A stretch of 40,826 bases of DNA from Candidatus Heimdallarchaeota archaeon (GTDB lineage Archaea > Asgardarchaeota > Heimdallarchaeia > Heimdallarchaeales > Heimdallarchaeaceae), in the NCBI GenBank assembly GCA_018238545.1, contig JABCTC010000032.1, positions 1 through 40,826 of the forward strand, given 5' to 3'. The position numbers and the translations under genes are program-made. Shown one piece after another: positions 35,602-40,826 of the stretch (the first letter of the stretch is position 1; the number at the start of each line of letters is the position of its first letter). The notes beneath the pieces are model-generated. The model was not told where the DNA came from, made no database searches, and worked only from the letters and a program-made list of their open reading frames with translations.

Positions 35602-36600
35602 ATGGTTAAAGAAGGCACTCTACGAACACCTGATTCTAGGTTCGAAAATCTTCAAGACTACGGCTTTAGGCCTTTCTATTTTGTTATCGACGGGTATAGA
35701 ATCCATTATCTAGATGAAGGAGAGAAAAATTCCCCACCTATACTACTATTACATGGAGAACCCTCATGGAGTTATCTTTATAGAAAAATGATTCCTATTT
35801 TGGTAGAAGCTGGTTTTAGAGTTATAGTTCCAGACTTGTTAGGTTTTGGCAAATCTGACAAACCTATTGAAACAAAATCTTATTCTTATCAGTTTCATGT
35901 AGATATGATGACTGAACTTGTTAGAGGATTAGATCTTCAAGATATTACCTTCTTTGGTCAAGATTGGGGTGGATTGATAGGACTCCGTGTGGTAGCAGAA
36001 GACCAAAAACGTTTTGCTAGAATAGCTGTTGGCAATACAGGTCTACCAGCTGAAAAAGGTATCAAAGGCAGGATAGGTTACACAGTATTTAAGTTTCAAG
36101 TTGCAAAGTTGAAAAGATTACCTGAAGAAGAATTAATCAAAGATATAACTTTCTTGAAATGGGTAGCTTACACGCAAAAAGTGGAAGATTTACCTATAGG
36201 TGAGATACTTCAAAGAGCTACTGTAACAGAATTATCTCCTGAAGTTATCAAAGCTTATGAAGCTCCTTTTCCAGACTCGACCTACAAAGCAGGAGCAAAA
36301 ATAATGCCAAAACTTGTTGCTTCTCAGTTGATAGAGAATCAAAAGGTTTGGGATGAAGTATTTTCTAGTTGGAAGAAACCATTTTTGTTAACATTTAGTG
36401 ACAGTGATCCTATTACAGGTGGTGGCGATAAGGTTTTTCTCGAAAAAATCCCAGGTACAAAAAAGCAAAAACACGTGACTATCAAAAAGGCAGGACACTT
36501 CCTGCAAGAAGACAAAGGAGAAGAGTTGGCAGAGATACTAGTTAAATTTATCAAACAGAAAAAGGCAAAGAAAAAGAAGAAGAAAAAGAAGAAGAAATAA
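35602..36600 (+). CDS. Haloalkane dehalogenase (HLD-I type)
   Basis: The 332-residue protein matches DhlA-type haloalkane dehalogenases along its length. Nucleophile Asp121 and halide-binding Trp122 are in FFGQDWGG. LLLHGEPSWSYLYRKMIP holds the oxyanion glutamate (Glu53). The cap-domain tryptophan aligning with DhlA Trp175 is Trp187 in TFLKWVAY. AYEAPFPDSTYKAG is also shared. The catalytic acid is probably Asp266 in FSDSDPIT and the base His298 in KAGHFLQED. Such enzymes hydrolyse halogenated alkanes to alcohols and halide in the cytosol. The C-terminus ends in an unusual lysine tail (KKAKKKKKKKKKK), not part of the fold. Start ATG 35602. A 6-bp inverted repeat (ATTGGT/ACCAAT, 35576-35592) precedes it. 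Confidence 0.9.
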   Translation: MVKEGTLRTPDSRFENLQDYGFRPFYFVIDGYRIHYLDEGEKNSPPILLLHGEPSWSYLYRKMIPILVEAGFRVIVPDLLGFGKSDKPIETKSYSYQFHVDMMTELVRGLDLQDITFFGQDWGGLIGLRVVAEDQKRFARIAVGNTGLPAEKGIKGRIGYTVFKFQVAKLKRLPEEELIKDITFLKWVAYTQKVEDLPIGEILQRATVTELSPEVIKAYEAPFPDSTYKAGAKIMPKLVASQLIENQKVWDEVFSSWKKPFLLTFSDSDPITGGGDKVFLEKIPGTKKQKHVTIKKAGHFLQEDKGEELAEILVKFIKQKKAKKKKKKKKKK

Positions 36601-36621
36601 AGGTAAATTTAGTTAAATTGT

Positions 36622-36635
36622 ATATCAATTGATAT
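36622..36635. promoter_or_regulatory. 14-bp perfect palindrome
   Basis: ATATCAATTGATAT is a perfect palindrome located 47 bases before the start of the hypothetical gene at 36683 and 21 bases after the dehalogenase stop. It could be a dimeric repressor site. AT-rich palindromes of this length can also arise by chance. Confidence 0.35.
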
Positions 36636-36682
36636 TGCCTTTCTAATATCAAACCTTAAAAAAACAAAATTGGATTTGTTTC

Positions 36683-37327
36683 ATGATGACTGCTGAAAAA
36701 CTGTTCAAACGCCAAGAAATATTGAAACTTGTCGAAAAGTATTTTGGTGAGTCAGAAATAGGTTTAGAGCACCTAAACGGGCAATTGTATGTTTTCTTTC
36801 ATGGGTTTTTAGCAGATAAAATACTTTTCACTCAAGAGATAGATGTCTTCATACCATTCGAAGAAGTATATATGGGACAAAAAATTAACGAAAAATCCTA
36901 TTTGAGAGATAAAATAGTTCTAGAGCAATACATCGAATTTTACTTCGAAAAGGAGGAAAACTTCCCAACTATGAGTTTTAGCTCAAAAAAAGTCTCATCT
37001 ATTAAAGAAGCTCATAATGGTATGAAAAAGAATTGTGAAAAGATGATGAAATTCTTAGAAGGTTTGTCCTCTAAGTATGACGGGGAAGTAAAGTATACTT
37101 ATCAAGATCGAAGATATAAAGACAAATGGCTGCAAAAGAAAGCTTTCCATACACCCACTAAACCTGAAGAAAATACAGGACCAGCTGCTATGGGTTACTT
37201 TGTGGAAGAGAAACTTATCGAAAACGAGCAATTACTTTCAAAAGACACTTTAGAGATAATCTGTGCAAAAGATTCTCTACTCGAGATATTCGAAAAGTTT
37301 TGTGAATTCATTGAGCAGTATGATTAG
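36683..37327 (+). CDS. Hypothetical protein, 214 residues
   Basis: I do not recognise this protein. It is soluble, with no signal peptide or membrane segment, and mixes charged helices with a few strands (HLNGQLYVFFHGFLADKILF, KYDGEVKYTYQDRRYKDK). A strand-loop pair near residues 150-175 (FHTPTKPEENTGPAAMGYFV) looks conserved in style. The start is ATG 36683, with ATG 36686 as an alternative. It faces the convergent 116-residue gene across 12 bases, and the two may be unrelated. Confidence 0.65.
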   Translation: MMTAEKLFKRQEILKLVEKYFGESEIGLEHLNGQLYVFFHGFLADKILFTQEIDVFIPFEEVYMGQKINEKSYLRDKIVLEQYIEFYFEKEENFPTMSFSSKKVSSIKEAHNGMKKNCEKMMKFLEGLSSKYDGEVKYTYQDRRYKDKWLQKKAFHTPTKPEENTGPAAMGYFVEEKLIENEQLLSKDTLEIICAKDSLLEIFEKFCEFIEQYD

Positions 37328-37339
37328 ATTTTTGCTAAA

Positions 37340-37690
37340 TTAGGCAACAACTTTGTACAAATTATCTCGCAAAATATCATCAACAAATATCTCGTTTTTC
37401 TTTAGATGAACAATATCACAAGATTTCATTTTCTCTGTCAAATTGTCTTCGATATCATCTGCGATAACAATACAGACATGTCTACTCATCTCAAAATCCA
37501 AATTATTCAATCGTTCCTCAATCTCTTCAATTTGTTGAGAAGTGACCATATCTTCGAAAAATTGCACAAAAACATAGAATGTATCCTTTTTTAGAACTAG
37601 CTCACACACATCAATGAATATTGACTCTTTCCTGAATCCAAAGCTTCTGAAGAATTTAGATAATTTTTCCTTCAATAGATCCGAGTACAT
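37340..37690 (-). CDS. Hypothetical protein, 116 residues
   Basis: This small alpha/beta protein alternates strands and helices (TFYVFVQFFED, SQQIEEIEERLNNLDF, HVCIVIADDIED, CDIVHLKKNEIFVDDIL). The pattern is reminiscent of compact nuclease or response-regulator-like folds, but no catalytic motif can be defended. ATG 37690 is the start. No partner gene is evident. Confidence 0.6.
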   Translation of the reverse strand: MYSDLLKEKLSKFFRSFGFRKESIFIDVCELVLKKDTFYVFVQFFEDMVTSQQIEEIEERLNNLDFEMSRHVCIVIADDIEDNLTEKMKSCDIVHLKKNEIFVDDILRDNLYKVVA

Positions 37691-37759
37691 TCAAGAGAAC
37701 TATAATGATTACACTATAAAGAATTTTTCTGCTAAAATTGGTTAAATGGATGAAAAATA

Positions 37760-38083
37760 CTAATCTTTAGGTATCAATTTAACAGTTACTTTCTTCTGTT
37801 TCTTATCTTTAGGTGGTTTTTTAGAATTTTCTGCATCTTTTGATGCTAAAAGCTCTTCATCATCGATTAAATCATCACAGGCTTTTTCACACTTTCTTCT
37901 ATATGCGAACCAATACAAGAATCCAACAAAGAATGCTCCACCAAGAATATTGCCAAGAGTTACAGGAAGGAGATTGTTAAGGAAGAATGAACTCCAAGTA
38001 AGGTTAGAAATATCTAAAGAACCAATAACGCTAGCAACAGGATCAGCTGTTGATAGTAGAATGCCAAGAGGAATGAAATACAT
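37760..38083 (-). pseudogene. Formate/nitrite transporter (FNT) C-terminal remnant
   Basis: [10 protein letters not shown] and [31 protein letters not shown] match the last part of FNT-family channels (FocA/NirC). Full proteins have about 270 residues and six helices; only the last two remain, followed by a long charged tail ([22 protein letters not shown]). The preceding bases read GTAGCTAACATG, which gives VANM as in normal FNT proteins (HSVANMYF), so the cut lies just upstream. The channel would not function. In full family members the pore carries formate, nitrite or hydrosulphide. Confidence 0.8.
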
Positions 38084-38084
38084 G

Positions 38085-38192
38085 TTAGCTACCTATTACG
38101 GATTCAACCTCTGCAGAATTACTAAAAATTACAATCAAACTGATAACAAGTATTAATGAAATACACATAACTGAAAGTCTCTTCCCATTCAT
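38085..38192 (-). other. 35-codon signal-peptide-like open frame fused out of frame to the FNT remnant
   Basis: ATG 38192 has a strong ribosome site, GAGGTG, a few bases before it and encodes MNGKRLSVMCISLILVISLI onward, a signal peptide or single membrane helix. The frame ends in TAA at 38085-38087, just before the FNT start at 38083 and in another frame. FNT proteins have no signal peptide, so this may be the beginning of a different gene brought next to the FNT tail by a deletion. Confidence 0.4.
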
Positions 38193-38285
38193 GACACCTC
38201 GTAGAAAGTATGAGCACATATAAGCTATTTCTAGAAATTAGATGCAAAAATATTAAAACAACCAATTCATGGGAATGGAATTACT

Positions 38286-38293
38286 AAGGAGAT
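38286..38293 (+). promoter_or_regulatory. Ribosome-binding site fixing the lipid-kinase start
   Basis: AAGGAGAT lies 8 bases before ATG 38302. It decides in favour of 38302 over the in-frame ATG at 38269, which has no such site. It is one of the clearest Shine-Dalgarno sequences in the window. Confidence 0.75.
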
Positions 38294-38301
38294 CCACCAA
38301 A

Positions 38302-39219
38302 ATGAAAAAAGACATTCCATTTTTAGTTATCAACCCTAATGCAAATGAAGGTAAAATTGCAAAAAAAATAGAAGAGATTTTAGTAATTTCAAAGGAAGTT
38401 CTAGGGGAATTTGATTACAAACTAACTACAGAACTAGGCGAAGGCATACCAATTTCTAAACAAGCAATAAAAGAAGGTTTCACTACAATTATAGCTGTTG
38501 GAGGGGATGGTACGCTAAATGAAGTCGTTAATGCAGTTGCAAACACAGATGTAAAAATAGGATTAGTACCAACTGGTGGATCTTGCGACGCATATCAAAC
38601 TCATGGGATTCCTTTAGACCTACGAAGTTCATTGAAAATTGTTGCTAAAGGACACACAGAAAAAGTACCCATCGGTATTGCTAAGGGGGACAAGAGCAGA
38701 TATTTTATTGATATGGTTAATAGTGGGCTTGCGGGATATGTAAATGATCATGAGCCTACATGGGGAAAGCCATGGTTAAAAGGAAATTTGCGTTATACAA
38801 TTATGGCATTTGAAGCAGCATTCAAGTTCAAAGCGCCTATTTCAAAAGTTACAGTGGATGATCAAATTCGAGAAGCACGTTTAGCATATTTTGCATCTGG
38901 TTTCAGTAACATCGTTGCTGGGTATAAATTACTTCCTGGAAATCATCCGAAAAAAGGTAAACTAGGAGTAGCAATAATTAAGGACATAAAAGGTTTCAGA
39001 TTTCTATATTCGATGATGAAATTAATGGTGCAAAGCATAGAAAAAAATAAAAATGCTGAGGTATTTTATGGGGGTACTGTAATAATTGAAAGCGAAACGC
39101 CCATGACTTGGGTAGTTGAAGGAGAAATTTTCTCAACAAAGTCTACTAAGATAGAAATTTGTATTCATACAGAAGAAGTGAATTTGATAATCCCTAAGGA
39201 TTGGAAATATGGACAGTGA
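38302..39219 (+). CDS. DAGK-family lipid kinase
   Basis: The 305-residue protein has the diacylglycerol/sphingosine kinase catalytic fold: PFLVINPNANEGK at the start, the nucleotide-binding VGGDGTLNEVVNA near residues 65-77, and a second domain with YFIDMVNSGLAGYVND. The next motif, usually G-T-x-N-D-F-A-R, reads PTGGSCDAYQTHGIP, keeping only the aspartate and general pattern. This points to a substrate different from ordinary diacylglycerol kinases, perhaps an archaeal isoprenoid lipid or NAD-like molecule, which is a guess. The last part (VVEGEIFSTKSTKIEICIH) is the family's closing beta sheet. It is cytosolic or membrane associated. The start at ATG 38302 is set by AAGGAGAT. Confidence 0.85.
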   Translation: MKKDIPFLVINPNANEGKIAKKIEEILVISKEVLGEFDYKLTTELGEGIPISKQAIKEGFTTIIAVGGDGTLNEVVNAVANTDVKIGLVPTGGSCDAYQTHGIPLDLRSSLKIVAKGHTEKVPIGIAKGDKSRYFIDMVNSGLAGYVNDHEPTWGKPWLKGNLRYTIMAFEAAFKFKAPISKVTVDDQIREARLAYFASGFSNIVAGYKLLPGNHPKKGKLGVAIIKDIKGFRFLYSMMKLMVQSIEKNKNAEVFYGGTVIIESETPMTWVVEGEIFSTKSTKIEICIHTEEVNLIIPKDWKYGQ

Positions 39220-39339
39220 ACTAATTCCAAATGATGATGAAAACATAGCTTACTTCAAGGTAATTACTTTTTATTCGAATTATTTTCTTTGGTGAAACAC
39301 TTTTTTTACATTAATCTATTGTTAAAAAAGCTACCACCT

Positions 39340-39348
39340 ATATATATC
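39340..39348 (+). promoter_or_regulatory. Candidate TATA box for the terminal gene
   Basis: TATATATC stands out in the 176-base gap after the kinase gene. Transcription beginning about 25 bases downstream would leave a leader of about 25 bases before ATG 39396, which has AAAGG about 10 bases before it. No experimental support. Confidence 0.3.
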
Positions 39349-39395
39349 AATTTGAGGAATAGTAGACTGAATTAGCAATAAAAGGTTGAAGACAA

Positions 39396-40826
39396 ATGGC
39401 TACATCACTAGATTCTTTACCATTATTAAGAAATGGAGAGGAGTATCTAAGTCAAAGCAGAAAAACTTTGATTGGTACAAAAGGGGAAAAACTGCTAGAC
39501 GTTTCTATGTCACCTGAAATCCACATTCAGATGAGTTTACCAATTAACAAAAAAGCAGGTTTTTCACTATTACAAGATTTAAGCATAGATGAAATTATAG
39601 ACATTTATGTTGATGCTGGAAGAATTTTCGCCCAGGATATGTTAATCAATAACATCTCGACCTCACTGGAAGATTTTGCAGAATTGATCACGCGCTCAAC
39701 AGGAATGCCGATCAGCTATGTTAACAACGCCCTGAACATGATACCTCATGTATTCAAGAAAAGAGAATTGAAAAGGATTCTCAAAGCAAACAGCCCTACA
39801 GGAAATCTAGATATTTATGATAATAACGTTGGGGTAAGAGGAAACACTCGTTTTGGTTGGAGTCCAAGAGGTAGAAATGTTGGCGTTGCACTACCTGGGA
39901 ATCATCCAGGAGTTTCACTTATGGGTGCTCTTATGCCTCTTTTCAAGATGCCTACAATTATTCGAGCATCTTCTAATGAACCCTTCACTTCCTTCCGTAT
40001 TTGCAAAAGTTTGTGGGAAGCAGGATTACCCCCTGAATCATTATTCCACTTTGTCACAGATCACTCGGTAGTAGACACTATCGTTAGAAAAAGTGACCTA
40101 GGAGTGATATTTGGCTCAGAATGGATCCTAAAAGCTTACGAACATAATGAGAATATCAAGACATATGGACCAGGAAAAAGCAAGATACTAATCGATATTG
40201 AAAATATGTCTCCCACTCTACAAGAACTATCTCAAGAAATAGCTTATAGAAGCATCTCTTTAGATGGTGGTAGAGGTTGTATTAATGCAAGTGGCATCGT
40301 GTTTAGTGGAGACGATGGTTATGAGGAATTTCGAGATAATTTAGCTCAAAAATTAGCTTCTGCGGAACCTTTAGATCCAATGAATCCACGTGCAGAGATT
40401 CCAGCTATGAATCCTGACGCTGCAAGAGGACTTTACAAATTCATTAAAAGTCGGATGGATGACAGAATAACTAATATTACAGCTAAATTCAGAGACTCAG
40501 AAGACTTTCTAGTTATAAAAGACGATTTAGCATATCTTATGCCGACTTTACTTGAGTTGGGAGAAGAACACCAAATGAGAACTGATGAATATCCATTTTC
40601 TTTTGGAACGATAACCAAACCAGATGATTACTATCCTGAGGAACTTCTAGAAAATTCCTTATCTGTAGGCTATCTTACAGATAATCCAGTAAAAACTAAA
40701 AAATTACTTCGTAATCCAACTATCCAGAAAGTTTTCGTAAATGATCAAACATTCTTAATGGATATAGCAGCGCCTCATGAAGGATTTAATGCGGAGTTTC
40801 TGTATCGAAGTAAAGCTACAAACTAT
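39396..40826 (+). CDS. Aldehyde-dehydrogenase-superfamily protein, cut by the window end
   Basis: The frame is open from ATG 39396 to the last base, 477 codons, with no stop; the true C-terminus lies beyond. The ALDH fold is supported by the cofactor region VALPGNHPGVSLMGALMPLF, then PTIIRASSNEPFTSFRI, and the candidate nucleophile Cys295 in GGRGCINASGI. An FGSEWILKAY segment fits the usual GS helix region. No family with exactly this N-terminus (about 90 residues before the ALDH core) was recognised; LuxC-like acyl reductases and CoA-dependent aldehyde dehydrogenases are candidates. Start and ribosome site look good. Confidence 0.78.
   Translation, partial: MATSLDSLPLLRNGEEYLSQSRKTLIGTKGEKLLDVSMSPEIHIQMSLPINKKAGFSLLQDLSIDEIIDIYVDAGRIFAQDMLINNISTSLEDFAELITRSTGMPISYVNNALNMIPHVFKKRELKRILKANSPTGNLDIYDNNVGVRGNTRFGWSPRGRNVGVALPGNHPGVSLMGALMPLFKMPTIIRASSNEPFTSFRICKSLWEAGLPPESLFHFVTDHSVVDTIVRKSDLGVIFGSEWILKAYEHNENIKTYGPGKSKILIDIENMSPTLQELSQEIAYRSISLDGGRGCINASGIVFSGDDGYEEFRDNLAQKLASAEPLDPMNPRAEIPAMNPDAARGLYKFIKSRMDDRITNITAKFRDSEDFLVIKDDLAYLMPTLLELGEEHQMRTDEYPFSFGTITKPDDYYPEELLENSLSVGYLTDNPVKTKKLLRNPTIQKVFVNDQTFLMDIAAPHEGFNAEFLYRSKATNY

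Noticed and set aside
35481..35650. TTCGA-like sequences resembling a tRNA T-arm
   Set aside because: No cloverleaf can be built around them; they fall inside or beside coding sequence.
36543..36600. A/G-rich run at the end of the dehalogenase gene, considered as a frameshift or assembly error
   Set aside because: The frame remains open and ends in a normal TAA. Mixed AAA and AAG codons make a true lysine tail more likely than a miscounted homopolymer.
39217..39303. 28-codon open frame overlapping the end of the lipid kinase
   Set aside because: It is short, without family signal or ribosome site, and ends before the promoter of the next gene. It is most likely chance.
1..40826. Search for a defence island, prophage or CRISPR system
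   Set aside because: Only toxin-antitoxin pairs, a nucleotidyltransferase pair and a TnpB fragment were found. There are no Cas, restriction-modification, integrase or capsid genes.

Overview
The window reads as an AT-rich archaeal genome segment with a short foreign-looking piece at its left end. From about position 1320 onward the genes use AGA as the main arginine codon, start often at TTG or GTG, and encode families common in archaea: VapBC and RelE toxin-antitoxin modules, a DUF438 hemerythrin/PAS protein, MacB-type and heterodimeric ABC exporters, LVIVD and other secreted beta-propellers with C-terminal membrane anchors, and an IS200/IS605-type TnpB remnant. No tRNA, rRNA or universal marker gene is present, so the lineage cannot be fixed. 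The mixture would suit an Asgard archaeon such as a Heimdallarchaeia-like lineage, but that is inference. Positions 1 to about 1310 differ (hand-counted G+C 42% and 52% in two 60-base samples, against 27% just after; mostly CGN arginine codons; AAGGA ribosome sites) and look bacterial.

Layout. 98-1943: a CheY/Rcp1-like response regulator, then a receiver-PAS protein whose PAS domain is cut in mid-fold and joined in frame to a Usp-like tail. 2153-3562: an ion-transporter-superfamily (NhaD/ArsB-like) carrier. 3714-5724: a PH-like membrane protein and a frameshifted secreted protein with a caspase-fold His/Cys signature. 6146-9396: an HGSNAT/YeiB-like membrane acyltransferase, a secreted propeller protein and a DUF998 remnant. 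9472-11758: DUF438 hemerythrin/PAS protein and a nucleotidyltransferase pair. 11805-12765: a metallo-beta-lactamase-fold gene split at a nine-A run. 12945-16173: MacB-like ATPase and FtsX permease. 16302-18487: TnpB fragment, an unknown gene, a DJ-1 family protein lacking its usual cysteine, and VapBC. 18572-22205: a two-gene asymmetric ABC exporter. 22316-25837: membrane protein, amidohydrolase, LVIVD protein, DinB-like protein. 25851-29291: small membrane proteins, a RelE module flanked by 37-base direct repeats, and an N-acyl-D-amino-acid deacylase. 29307-34390: membrane protein, a broken M14 carboxypeptidase, a TatD-like hydrolase and a seven-repeat secreted propeller. 34613-39219: two alpha/beta hydrolases, one a convincing haloalkane dehalogenase; two unknown genes; a formate/nitrite transporter remnant; and a DAGK-family lipid kinase. 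39396 to the end: an aldehyde-dehydrogenase-superfamily gene running off the window.

The genes form no single pathway. Recurrent themes are cell-surface proteins (signal peptide, propeller or hydrolase domain, C-terminal helix, basic tail), peptide and amino-acid derivative hydrolysis, export, and toxin-antitoxin modules. An unusual number of genes are damaged: three reading-frame breaks that each fit one extra base, one in-frame stop, and three truncated remnants. Either consensus errors or real decay could explain this. The most interesting items are the secreted caspase-like protein, the direct-repeat-flanked RelE cassette, the haloalkane dehalogenase, and the abrupt junction near 1310.
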